A stretch of DNA of 64,000 bases from Phaeosaccion multiseriatum (Eukaryota > Ochrophyta, other classes): assembly GCA_965112735.1 (NCBI GenBank), contig OZ218952.1:4340001-4404000 (forward strand), read 5' to 3'. Of this stretch, positions 49,201 through 62,719 are shown piece by piece (the stretch's first letter is position 1; every line of letters begins with the position of its first letter). Below the pieces are notes generated by a model that did no database searches, was not told the DNA's origin, and saw nothing but the letters and a program-made list of their open reading frames with translations. The position numbers were made by a program, and so were the translations under genes.

Positions 49201-50970
49201 CAACGACCCCTCAGCCACACAGGTGGGGGGCTACTCCGTGGCGATGGCAGTGGATGAGTCGAGCAACGACGGCGGCTGTGGGCTTCGCCTCAGCTCGGGA
49301 TCGGGCTCCTACGCAACGGCAGTGACAGTCACCTACGCGGACGACGGCACCATGGAGGAGACGCTGTACATGCTCTGCACGAATAAGACAGGGGCTGGCA
49401 GCGGGAGACCCACTATTGCTGCCACAGGTGGGTGGGTTAGGCTACCTCACTCTCTCCCTCCCCTTTTCATCCTCTGTCTCTCCCTCCCCTTTTCATCCTC
49501 TGTCTCTCTCTGCATATGTGTGTGTGTGTGTTGCTCTCTGTCTGTCTCAACCTCTCTCTCGCTTCTTCCCTCTCTCCCTCTCCGCCCCTCTCCTCTCTCT
49601 CTGCTCTCTCTCTCTCTCTGCTCTCTCTCTACGTGTGTGTGGTGCACAAACCTCTGACCTTCCTCTTGGCCCCTTGCTCCTCGCGTTTTGACCCGTCTCG
49701 CGGTGTTCCAACCCCACAGGCTTGATTGGCTCATGGAACAACTTCACTGAGTACGTCACAACTGCCATCCGTATCCGAGAGGTGCCACTGATGCCCACAG
49801 GGCTGAGCGTGGAGCACGAGCAACCAAGCTACATCGACGTCTCATGGAGCGCGGACTCCAGCAGCGACGTATCTTCTTGGTACGGGCAGATCGTGGCGAC
49901 TGCCAACGTGTCGGCTTTCAACGCCACGGACGAGGAAGCATCCCTCAACGACGCCATTGCTTCGTTCACAGTGGCTAGTGCCAGCACTACCTCGCTTCGG
50001 TTCGACGGGCTGAGTGAAGACACAAACTACACCATGCGAATCAGAGGTCAAAATCCAGCAGCCACAGGGGCGGAGGGGGGCGCCTGGACCGTCAACACGC
50101 AGACCGGCAGGACCGGCATCACAGGGAGAGTGAATGTGACCGTGGCAGCCACTGACCGGCAGCTGGGCGCCGACACCATCCAGAACGACATGGTTCATAT
50201 GCTGGAGGTGAAACTCCTCGCGAGTCAGGAGGGGCTCCACCAGAGCGGCGGACTGGACGTGCGTCTGGAGGTTCAGAGGCCCGAGTGGCAGTACGGGGCA
50301 TGCCAGGTTACGAACGGTAGTGCCGGTGGTGTTGAGGGGCTCTCCTCGTACGGAAACCAAGCGGTGGTGACCTTCGCAGACGATGGCTCCATGACAGAGC
50401 CCGCCTATCTTCTCTGCACCAATGTCACCACGGACCTCGGGGAGCCGTCACTCATCGCCACAGAGGTATTTGGCGACCGCGTATCAAGAAACAACTTTAC
50501 AAGCTTAGCGAGCGAGTCGTGGCAGGTGTTCGGTGTGCCCACCTCTCGTGTGACTCACGGGCAGCCTTCCAATCTCCGGGTGGAGTGGGAGGCCTACGGG
50601 GTCGAGTGGCCGGACGGTTGGCTGGTGCAGTACGCCCGCCTGGAAACCGACCTGGAAGGCACCACGGACGGACAGCTGTGGGATGTGGTTACGTACGACT
50701 CCTTCACAACTCTGCGAGATCTCAACGAGAGCACTGAATACTTGGTCCGTGTGGCGGGCAAGAACGACAACGTCTCTACACCCAACTGGGGCAACGTCGT
50801 CGCCAACACAACGGGGGTGACGGGGTGGATCAACATCTCTCACGTAATGAGTGACTCGGCCCTTGGGGAGATTCGCCTTGCTTCGGAGTACGCCCATGAG
50901 CTGGCCGTGGAGCTCCGTCCGACGTATGAGAACTTGACGCAGGTGGGTGTGCGTATCTGCCTGTCGGTCG

Positions 50971-51003
<33 letters not shown>

Positions 51004-54000
51004 CCTGCCTGTCTGGCTATCTCTGTGTCTGTTGAGGACACTGGTCCTTCATTCACATGCGAGTCTTTTTGATGGCATATTGGACTGACCTCTTCCTCCC
51101 CTTTCGGCCCTCCTACCCCCCACCCCACCCTTCAACACCAACTATAACTACAATATCAATTCAAATTGACTGGCCAGGTTGGAGGCATGGAGGTGACCCT
51201 GTCCCTCGACGAGCTCGGCAAGACATACGGAGAGTGCGGCCTCTCCGCCTCGCAGGATGGCTCCTACGCCTCCTCAGTGACGTTGTCCTTCCCCATGCCC
51301 TCGATGGAGGAGACAGCCTATCTGCGCTGCGAGAACGTTACGTCCGCGTCCGACGGCGGCCCGAGGGTTTCGGCCGTGGAGGTGCTGGATGTCGGCTCAG
51401 TCAACAACTTCACCTCATACACTAGGTGAGTCGTAGGATGGCGGTGGGTGGGTGGGGGTGGGGTGGGTGGATGGGCGGATGTCTGGGTGTGTGTGTGGGT
51501 GTGTGGGTGGGTGTGTAGGTGGCTGGGTGCCTGTGGGTGGGTGCGTGGTCAGGTGGGTGGGTTGGTGGTGGGTACTTACTCCTGTACTCCTGCCCTGAAG
51601 TCAACTCGACGAGTCTCTGCCTTTCGCTTCTCTCCCTCCTCTCACGCTCATCGTCGCACTCGTTCCCCCTCGTTTCGGATGTTCCGCGGCTGCCTTGTTC
51701 CATGCCCGTGTCCCCTTCCGTGCGTGCGTGTGTGCGTGTGTGCGTGTGCGTGTGTCTCCCACCGCAGCCCTCCAATCGAGCTCTACGATTACCCTGCTCC
51801 GCCCGAGCTGCACGTGGTGTGGGGTCAGCCTGACTACCTCTCTCTCGAATGGTCCGATCAGTACAAGCACATCATCGACGGTTGGATCGTCATGTACTCG
51901 GAATCACAGTTGGCGCTCGAGGAGACTCCCTTTTGGGCACCGGCGGAGAGTATGGTGGGCGTGTCTCCTAACCTCACTAAGGTGTTCAGTATCAACGCCT
52001 CGGACAGCAGCGCCACTCTGCGAGGACTCAACGAGTCGACAGTGTATTACATTCGCGCCGCTGCGCATAACATTGATGTAGTGGGCAATTGGAGTGAGAC
52101 CATATCGACTTCGACAGGTGTGTGTGTGTGCGTGGTGTGTGCGTGTGTGTGTGCGTGTGTGTGTGTGCGTTTGTGTGTGTGTTTTTGTGTGTTTTGTTGT
52201 GTGTATACGTATTTGTGTTTGCGCCTGTGCCTCTCTCTCTGGCGTTTCTCTTGTGGTGTGCGTGTGTGCGTGTGTGTGTATGTGTGCACGAGGAAGCTTA
52301 CGCACACGAGGGCATCTCTCAGCCCCCCCTCCCCTCCCCTCCCCTTCCTCTCCCCTCCCTCTCCCCTGTCCTCACCAGGCATCACCGGGCAGCTACAACT
52401 CACAACATCGGGAGCGCTAACGGGCGAGGAGCAGGAGCTCGGCAGCGGGGACTATGGGATGAGTGTGACGTACCCTGTGAGCCTACTTCTCACCCCCTCC
52501 AACAGCGACATCACCCGCTTTGGTGGTCTGCAAGTCGATGTCGCGGTGGAGGAGACAGGAAGCAGCTTCGGCGGCTGCCAGGTGGGACTGGAGGCATCTT
52601 CGCTCGCCAGCAGCGTCACGGTGAGCTTCGCCGCGAATGAGACGAACATGGAGGACGAACTCTACATGCGCTGCTCCTCACGCACCAGCGGAACGGACTT
52701 CCCGACCCTCACCGCCACGCAGGTGAGTGTGTGTGGGTCACCATGTGTGTGTGCGCGCGTGCATGCATAACGAATTCCTACCTGTCTGCCTGCCTGCCTA
52801 CCTACCTGCCGGCCTGCCTGCCGGTTTGCCTGCCTGCCGGTCTGCCTGCCTGCCTGTCTGCCTGCCTTCCCACTCCCACTGCCCGTCTGCGTGTCTGTAT
52901 TTCTCAATACTTAGCCCCCAGCTGTCGTCGCTCCCCTCGCAGATTCCCTCCGATACCTCGTTCAACAACTTCACAACCTTCGAGTCCGATCGCTTCCGAG
53001 TGCGCGGAGTGCCCCTCCTTCCGCTCAACGTGTCCTTCACGCGAGTGCAGCCTGAGTCCACGGCGCTGGAGTGGGCTTTTGACGATGTCGCCTTCAGCTC
53101 TGTCGACCTCGATGGCTGGGAGCTTGAGCTCGACGACGCCAACACCACCGCCTACTTGGACACAGATACCGACACGGATAGCGTCACTGGAGTCATCTAC
53201 TCCTTTGATAACATCACCACCGCCGCCACGCTCAGCGGTCTAAATCAGTCCACCACTTACGTTGTGAGGGTCCGAGGAGCGAACAGTGCGACGGTCGGCG
53301 GTTGGTCGAGTCCCGTCAATAGGACTACGGGAGTATCGGGTTATCTCAATGTGACTCTGTCGGAGGAGGGCGTGGAGATCGGCGCTATCGATCTCGCCTC
53401 ACTGCTGGTCTACGACGTTGATGTGGAGCTCATTCCCGACGTGCCAGGCTTGGAGCAAGTAGGTGGGGTGGAGGTGCTCTTGGCGCTGACCACCAACGCC
53501 ACGACGGCCGATCGCTGCTCGTGCTTCATCCGCGAGGGAGACGGGTGGGAGTACGGTTCTGGTGTGGCAGCCTGGGGAAATGAGGTGGTACTGAACATCA
53601 CCACGGAGGCACTCATGGAGGTGCCCAACGCGATCCAAGTGCAGTGCACCAACTGCACACAGGGGGAGATTGAGGGCGTAAGTCTCCGTGCCACCGAGGT
53701 GATGGTTCCCAACAGTGACAACTCATACGCCAACTTCAACAACTTCTCGACCTTCTCCAGCGCCGCCTTTGGCTGCTACGTGGCCCCCGAGACCATCACG
53801 GGGGTGTCTGGCGAGTCCCCTCCGGCGCTAATCAGTGCCATGAATGTGTCCTGGGAGGCACCGACTTTGCCTGCGGTCATCTCCTCGTACTTCATCCACT
53901 GGGAACGAGTGGACAATACTACCACCACCAACGAGGTCTTATCGTCGGGCAACTACACCGTCTCCGCTAGTATGGTGGGTGGCGACACGACAGTAGCAGA

Positions 54001-55059
54001 CGGTAGGCTGTTTGCCACGGTGCCTGACCTCATGACTGGCTCCTTCTACACCTTCACCGTCACGGCCATCAATGATGCGGGTTCAAGCCCAGCAAGCACC
54101 GCCTCAGGTTCGTTCGTCGCATCCCTCCCTCGCTTCCCGCTCCCATGCCTGTGTGCGCGTCGCTCACATAAGGAAGAAATGTCCGCTCTTGTTCCTTTCT
54201 TATCGCCTCTTTTCAATCCAAGACCTACCTTTCATCGCGGTCCTGTCTCTGGTGCTGCTGCTTCCCTCATCTCTCTCCATGGGGTCACTCTCTCTCCCTC
54301 TCTGTTCGTGCGTGTGTGTGCGCGCTTTTTCCTACTTTCCTTTCCTTCCCTTCCCTTCCCTTCCCTTCCCTTCCCTTCCCTTCCCTTCCCTGCCCCTTCT
54401 CTCTCTCATCTCACCAGAGTCTGCCCCCGTGCAGCCGGGCACACTCAGCGCGACTATCCGTCTGCACAATTCGCAGCCCGAAAGCATCACCACCAACGCC
54501 ACTCTCAGCATTACGCCGCTCCACTCGGTGCCTGCCCAGGGCTACCTGTACGTACAACTGCCCGTCGAGTTCGGCGGGCTGCATGACCGCTGCTCTGTGC
54601 TGGAGCAATCCTTCGGAAACGTCAATACAAGGTACGCGAAGGCAGTGAAAAAAAAATACACACACTCACACACTCAACGCAGCCTGGGTTGTTACTGCTG
54701 TGCTGCAAGGTTGATTCGGTAGCACCGCCTTGCCACAGACCGTAGTGTGGTTTTATCACCACCTTCAAACCCCCCCCTTTATCCTCACACACTGACTTGC
54801 TTATACTTTTCCATCTCCCTCCTCCTCTCTCTGTCCGTGAATTGCCACCCGTCATCCTTTTGCCCCCCCCCCGTGTGCCTCAGCCTTATGACCATGAACT
54901 GCACGAGCTCGTCCATGGAGATGCTCTTGTCGGTGGGCTCGTCGGGTGAGTTTCAGTTTCAGTCTCTGTGCGGCCCTTATTCACCCATCCCTCTCTCTCT
55001 TCACTCGCTCTCTCTCTCACTCTCCGTGCCACTCACTCTCTTCGTCCCTTTCTGTCTCT

Positions 55060-55106
<47 letters not shown>

Positions 55107-55858
55107 TTGCTTTTCCTCTCTCTCTCTAGGTATCGAAGAGGACCTGCCAGCCGGAGAGACCATCACACTGAAACTCTCCGGAATCGTGACCCCATACCCA
55201 GTGGGTATCACGTCAGGTGGGTTGAGTGGTGAATGGATGGGTGTGTGGGTGTGTGGGTGGGTGGGTGGGGAGAAGGCATGCCGCCGCTTTTGCCTTGGCC
55301 CCCACTGACTCCCTCCATACGACACCTGCTTGCTGTCCGACTGCCCTCCCCCCCCCCCCCCCAAACCCTATTAAAAGCCGTCCGTGCTGTCAAGACACTG
55401 GAGGCAGCCGCGGACGGCATGCTCTCTCGAGACGAGGCCTCTTCCGCCTACCACTCAGACACACTGCCTCAAGGCTTTGACATCTGGATCAGTCCGGTAA
55501 AGCCTGTCATGAGTCTCGCCTGGGGCCAGCCTGAGTACCTGTACTACGATTGGGACGATGAAGTCCTCGAGGACGTGGCAGAGGGATGGGTGCTCCACAT
55601 GTCGGATTCATGGCTGGCGCTGACGGAGATGCCCACTTTCTTCGCCCCAGCTAGGACCACCGTCATGACGAGCGGTGTCGGTAGTATCAACGCGACGGTG
55701 TACGCGTTCAACATTTCGGACAGCGAATTGCTGGCGCAGGGGCTGAATGTGTCCACGCCGTACTTTGCCCGAGTGGCCGGGTATAACTCGCATGGGCATG
55801 GAGAATGGAGCAACATCCTTACCGCCTCCACCGGTGCGTGTGCGTGTGTGTGTGTGTC

Positions 55859-55908
<50 letters not shown>

Positions 55909-58900
55909 TGTGTGTGTGTGTGTGTATTCACTACTCATACCCCTCGTACCGCCTTCAACAACATAGAGTATGACTTCGTTCACTCATTCTCCTCCTACCC
56001 GATGATGGCCTTGTCGTCTGACCTCGCCTCGATCTCCCTTCACTCACTCTGCGACCCCTTCGCCGTTCCACATGCACCACACACTACACACACACCCACA
56101 CCCACACACACACCCACACACACACACACACACACATCACACATACACTCGTACGTACACACGTACGTACACGCGCACACATACAGGTATCTACGGGCAC
56201 TTAAACCTCACCACAGAGGGAAGCGAGCTGGGCAGTCAGGACTACGTGCTTAACACCCTGTACGCAGTCACTCTTCTAATGGATCCGGCACAGAGCGACA
56301 TGCCTCGCACTGGGGGGCTGGACGTGGAGGTGACCGTGGAGGACACAGACAGCAGCTTCGGCGGCTGTGAGGTGGGACGGGGTGCCTCTTCGCTCGCCAG
56401 CAGCGTCACGGTGAGCTTCGCCGCGAATGACACGAACATGGAGGACGAACTCTACATGCGGTGCTCCTCACGCACCAGTGGAACGGACTTCCCGACCCTC
56501 ACCGCCACGCAGGTGAGTGTGTGTGGGTCCCCATGTGTGTGTGCGCACGTGAACTACCCGCCTGCCTGCCTGCCTGCCTACCTGCCTGCCTGCCTGTCTT
56601 TTACACCTCTACGCTTCCCTCCCTCCCCTCCCCGCCCCGTCTCTGCCCTCGCAGGTTCCCTCCGATACCTCGTTCAACAACTTCACAACCTTCGAGTCCG
56701 ATCGCTTCCGAGTGCGCGGAGTGCCCCTCCTTCCGCTCAACGTGTCCTTCACGCGAGTGCAGCCGAAGTTCGCGGCGCTGGAGTGGGCCCTCAACGAAAC
56801 AGTCTTCAGCTCCGTCGACCTCGATGGCTGGGAGCTTGAGCTCGACGACGCCAACACCACCGCCTACTTGGACACAGACACCGACACGGATAGCGTCACT
56901 GGAGTCATCTACTCCTTTGATAACATCACCACCGCCGCCACGCTCAGCGGTCTGAATCAGTCCACCACTTACGTTGTGAGGGTCCGAGGAGCGAACAGTG
57001 CGACGGTCGGCGGTTGGTCGAGCCCCGTCAACAGGACTACGGGAGTATCGGGCTATCTCAATGTGACTCTGTCGGAGGAGGGCGTGGAGATCGGCGCTAT
57101 CGATCTCGCCTCACTGCTGGTCTACGACGTTGATGTGGAGCTCATTCCCGACGTGCCAGGCTTGGAGCAAGTAGGTGGGGTGGAGGTGCTCTTGGCGCTG
57201 ACCACCAACGCCACGACGGCCGATCGCTGCTCGTGCTTCATCCGCGAGGGGGATGGGTGGGAGTACGGCTACGGTGCGGCGACATGGGGCAATGAGGTGA
57301 TGTTGAACATCACCACGGACGGAGTCATGGAGGTGTCAAACGCCATCGAAGTGCAGTGCACCAACTGCACGCAGGGGGAGATTGATGGCATTAGTTTGCG
57401 TGCCACCGAGGTGTCTCTGAGCAGCGACAATTCACACTCCAACTACAACAACTTTACGGCCTTCTCCGGCGCCGCATTTGGCTGCTACAATCCCCCGGAG
57501 GAGATTAGTGGCATTGTTGGCGAGTCCCCTCCGCCCTACTTGAGCTCCGCCGTTGTTCAATGGCACGCGCCGGTTCTGCCCGCGGTCATTGACTTCTACA
57601 CCGTGAAGTGGGATAGAGTGGTCAACGGCTCGTGGCGTGACGTCATCGCCTCAGGTTCGTAACACCCTGTATACTCCTCCCATCTCTCTTTGGTGTGTCT
57701 CCTGACACTCTGCACCCCTCCTCCTCCTCCTCCTCCTCCTCCTCCTCCTCCTCCTCCTCCTCCTCCCCCTCCTCCTCCTCAGGCACCTTCAATGTCTCTG
57801 CCGCCGACGTCCGCACCACCTTTGATGAGGTCGTTGCCGATCGACTCCTTGCCAGTAGCAACAGGAGCACGGTGTATACCACTGTGCCCGATCTGGTGAC
57901 GAAGGCGTCATACGTGTTCCGCGTGACAGCCACCAACGATGCGGGAGAAAGTCCCACGCGCGACCCCACGGGTACGACTGCGGCAGTAATTTTAGTCTTA
58001 GTTTAGTAGGTGTTAGTTAGTAGGAGGTGTCAGGTCTCAGGGGGGGAGTTGGGACGAAACGTTGACGATTCCCCTCCTCTTCTCTCCTCCCCTTGCCTCC
58101 CCTTGCCTCCCCAAACGAAAACAAAGACGAGGATGTGGTGACCGTCACGCCCGGCACTATCGTCGCCAGCATGGAGCTGGAGGACCACTCCCCCCTGGTC
58201 AACACGACACTCACCCTACACGTGGAGGCTCTGCACGCCATCCCCTCTGACGGATTCATCATTCTGCAGTTACCGGAGGAGTTTAGTGCTCTCTATCCGT
58301 CGTGCCAAGTCATGGAACAGTCCTTGGGATCCACTGCCACTGCCCTATTGAGTGCCGAATGCGACTCCGAAAAGCTCGAAGTGGTCTTCTCCGTCGCCTC
58401 TGCAGGCTTGGCTGGGGACATCCCGGCAGGCACTTCGGTCTCCATCAAGCTCTCCGGAGTAAAGAACCCCCCCCTGGAGGGCCACACCTCAGCCTTTCGG
58501 GGGCTGGAAACCTTTGAGAGTAACGGCAATGTAACCGTCGACGAAGCCTCGCCCTCCATCAACGCGGACGGTATGCCTGATCCCATGTACATCTTCTATA
58601 CTCCTAGCCCACCCGACCTCGCCTTCACCCTCCGGCAGCCAGAGATGCTCGCCCTGGACTGGGACGACGAGGCCATGGACGTTGTGGACAAGTGGGTCGT
58701 CCAGGTGGCCCAATCGCAACAGGCGCTGGAAGACGCAACTGGCCTGTTCGACTTCATCGCCGTTGACGACGAGGGCGACTTTGCCGGCCTGGATGTGAGT
58801 TCGACCGCCGTGTACGGGCGCAATGTGACCGACAGTCGGGTCAGCTTTCACGGCCTCCAGCCAGCGACTGAGTACTTCATTCGGGTGGCCGGGTGGAATG

Positions 58901-61900
58901 CGTTTATGCATGGCAACTGGAGCGACATCGCCTCTACTTCCACAGGTCTGTTCTTCTTGATATGTTCGCTCATTGCTTCTTTGGTTCGTTCGCTCGTTCG
59001 TTCCTTTGGTTCGTCGGTGTTCGCTCGTTTGTTCGCTTCATCGGTCGTTCGTGTCTCTGTCTCGGGGTCTTTGCGTTTGTGTCTCTGTGTGTGTGTATGG
59101 TTGTCCACCTCGCCTCGTTCTTACCCTATGATATGTCGTTGCTACGCTTTTGTCTCCCTCCCTCCCTCCCTTCCCTCCCTCCCTCCCTTCCCTCCCTCCC
59201 TCCCTCCCTCCCTCCCTCCCTCCCTCCCTCCCTCCCTCCCTCCCTCCCTCCCTCCCTCCCTCCCTCCCTCCCTCCCTCCCTCCCTCCCTCCCTCCCTCCC
59301 TCCCTCCCTCCCTCCCTCCCTCCCTCCCTCCCTCCCTCCCTCCCTCCCTCCCCCCTCCCTCCCTCCCTCCCTCCCTCCCTCCCTCCCTCCGCTCTCCTGA
59401 CCACCCCAACAGGTATCTACGGACACCTCAGTCTCAGCATGCCCGCAATGGGCGGAGAGGAGCTCGGTCAATCCGATTACCTCCTGGACACGACCTACGC
59501 TGTCCACCTAGTCCTGACACCTAGCAGCAGCAGTGAGGCAGAGGAGGTGAGGGTAGGAGGGCTGGACGTGGTGGTGACCGTGGAGGAGACAGACAGCAGC
59601 TTCGGCGGCTGTGAGGTGGGGCTGGAGGCTTCTTCGCTCGCCAGCAGCGCCTCGGTGAACTTTGCCGCCAGTGAGACGAGCATGGAGGACGAGATCTACA
59701 TGCGGTGCTCCTCACGCACCAGTGGGGCAGATTTTCCGACCCTCACCGCCACGCAGGTTGTGGCCGTGAACTCCTCCAACAACTTCACGGCCTTCTCCTC
59801 GGATTCCTTCCGAGTGCGTGGTGTACCTGCGTTACCCCTCAACGCGGCCATTCCGCGCATTCAGCCCGACTTTATGCGTGTGGACTGGGACGCAGACACC
59901 GTCACCGCCTTCAACGACGTTGACACAGACGCGTGGGAGGTGCAGCTCACCACCACCACTACCACCACCACCACCACCACCACCAGCAGTAGTACTAGCG
60001 AGGTGGTGGTAGTCTACGCCGTCGCCAACCACACCACAGAGCTTACCATGGAGGGGCTGGACCAAGAGACGACCTATGTTACGAGGGTTCGTGGGGTGAA
60101 CTCGGCCACGGAGGGTGACTGGACCGATGCCCTTGAGCGAACCACGGGGGTGTCGGGGGCACTGACGGTTACGGTTGCGAGGGACGATCGGACGCTAGGG
60201 TACGATGTTGGGGCCCATGTGGAGTACGCATTGGATGTGAAGCTCTTGCCCTCGAGTGGCGGGGTGGATTTGGCGCAAGTGGGTGGGGTGGAGCTTCTGC
60301 TCGCACTCACTACGGACCCTGCCACGGCGGATGAGTGCCAGTGTTTTATCCAAGCAGGGTCGGGCGGTGGAAGTAGTTGGGGTCAGGAGGTGACGCTGAG
60401 TGTCACGGAGGGAGGCGTGATGGAGGTGTCCGAGGCGGCGTGGCTGCGGTGCTCGGAGTGTACCAATGGAGACATTGATGGCATTACCGTGCGAGCCACA
60501 GAGATGATGCGAGCCAGCGACAACAACGATCCCGACCAGGGGCAGGCGCAGTTCAACTCCAACAACTTCACGACCTTCCAGAGTGACGCTTTCGGCTGCT
60601 ATCTCGTCGCACCTCAGCCGACCGGGGTGCTGGCTGTGTCTCCCTCTTCCTTACTCAATGCCATGAACGTGTCCTGGGACGATCAAACCTCCCTCGATGT
60701 CGTCGTCCATGAGTATCTCCTTCGCTATGACGAGGTGGATGATGGCGACTTGGAAACCATCGCCGCGTCGGGCAACTTGACCATCCCGCTTGAGGATGTG
60801 AGCACAGACGCTGCGGCCGGCAAGGTATTCACCATCGTGCCGGGTCTTGACAATACAAAGTCGTACATCTTTAGCGTCTCTGCCGTCAATGACGCAGGAG
60901 AGAGCGACCCCTCTGTCCCGGCAGGTGAGACTGAGAAGGAGACTTAGAAGAGGTTTGATGTGTCTGTCCATGTATCCATCCATTGCCTTCCATCCATCCA
61001 TCTCTTCTTCACATCCGTTTTGTCTCTTGGTCTGACTCTCTGTCTCCTGCCTACCCCATTCGCCCTCTCCCTCCCTCCCTCCCTCCCTCCCTCCCTCCCT
61101 CCCTCCCTCCCTCCCTCCCACCCTTCCTCCCTCCCTCCCTCCCTCCCTCCCTCCCTCCCTCCCTCCCTCCTTCCCTCCCTCCCTCCCTCTCACACACGCA
61201 CACACCCACAACACGTCAACACACAGACCTGTCCGCGGTTGTCCCTGGCGAGCTGGAAACTTCCGTCTTCCTTGGCGACCTCACCGCTGGAGTCACCACC
61301 ACCGCAGAGGTCTCCCTCACGCCATCCGCAGACATCCCGAGGGACGGTCAGATCTACCTGCAGTTCCCCTACGGCTTCAGCCTCGATGAAGAAGCGTGTG
61401 ATTTGACCGTGGCTTCCATTGCGACGGACCCGCCCATTGACTTCAGCGGCGCCACCATCATCTGCAACGCCACGGAGGCCTCCGTCACCATCGACCTCGA
61501 AGATGCAGGTGCGTGCGTGAGTGCGTGAGTGCCTGTTTGAGTGTCGAGACCCCTCTCCCCCTCCCCCCCCGGGTGTGCGCTGCACTTACGAGTTTCTTGT
61601 TGTCTTCCTTCCTTCTTTCCTCTACATGTAGTTACGTTACTCTCTCCTTCTCTCCCTCTCTCGCTCCCCTCTTCTCCTTCTCGCTATCTCTCTCTGTCTG
61701 TGTCTCTCCCTCCTTCCCTCCGTCCGTCCGTCCGTCCGTCCCTCCCTCCCTCCCTCCCTACCCCCCTCGCCCCTTCATCCCGTACCCCCCCCCCCCTCCC
61801 TCCCTCCTCTCTGTTCCTGTGACGCAGGTCTGACGGAGGACATCCCTGGGGGTATCGAACTCTCCTTCGAGGTGTGGGGTGTGCAGACTCCGAATCAGGA

Positions 61901-62669
61901 CGGGACAAGCGAATGTAAGTCGAGCTCCTCGACTCCAAGAATCGATGTTCCCAACTCTCCACATCGCTCTACAGAAACCGTTTCTTCTTCTTCTTCTTCT
62001 TCTTCTTCTTCTTCTTCTTCTTCTTCTTCTTCTTCTTCTTCTTCTTCTTCTTCTTCTTCTTCTTCTTCTTCTTCTTCTTCTTCTTCTTCTTCTTCTTCTT
62101 CTTCTTCTTCTTCTTCTTCTTCTTCTTCTTCTTCTTCTTCTTCTTCTTCTTCTTCTTCTTCTTCTTCTTCTTCTTTTTCTTCTTCTTCTTCTTCTTCTTC
62201 TTCTTCTTCTTCTTCTTCTTCTTCTTCCGATGCCCTTACTGCTCGTTTGTTTTATTCATTGTCCCTCTCTGCTCCCTCTCACCATCTCTCTCTGTCTCAC
62301 AAACACACTCTCTCTCTCTCTTCTCTTCTCTCTCTCGCAGCGTTCCGGGCCGTCAAGACGCTTACGAAAGACGGGCAGCCCCTCTGCATGTCCTCGATCG
62401 ACTGGCACGAGGAGGACTTACCGGCCGGAGACGGCTACTATATTGAGAAGGGTGAGTGAATGACCAAGAGCGGTAGGGAGGGGCTCTAGTCGGTGAGGAG
62501 GGAAGCCGCGCTCAGTACCATAATACACCGCCGTCCACAGGGAGCTTGTCTGCTTACAGACCTACTGACTCCCCTTCTCCCCTACGATGCGTGATCCCTT
62601 CCACCCACCCACCCACCCATTCATTCCACCGACTGGAACGAACGAATGGACACACACACACGCACGCAT

Positions 62670-62719
<50 letters not shown>

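Noticed and set aside
43127-49719. Assembly error creating false tandem copies
   Set aside because: Not fully excluded, but the copies differ at many scattered sites and intron 8 has its own (GTAT)n tract, so they are not simple duplicates of one read path.
54101-54113. Coding read-through past the weak donor GTTCGT at the end of exon 14
   Set aside because: The read-through frame turns into pyrimidine-rich low-complexity sequence, whereas splicing to 54418 continues straight into the third module type in frame.
59038-59524. Gly-Arg-Glu-Gly and Leu-Pro-Pro-Ser repeat frames on both strands
   Set aside because: They are the (CCCT)n tract of intron 22.
61872-62463. Poly-Ser and poly-Leu open frames of about 195 codons
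   Set aside because: They are the (CTT)n tract of intron 25 read in two frames.
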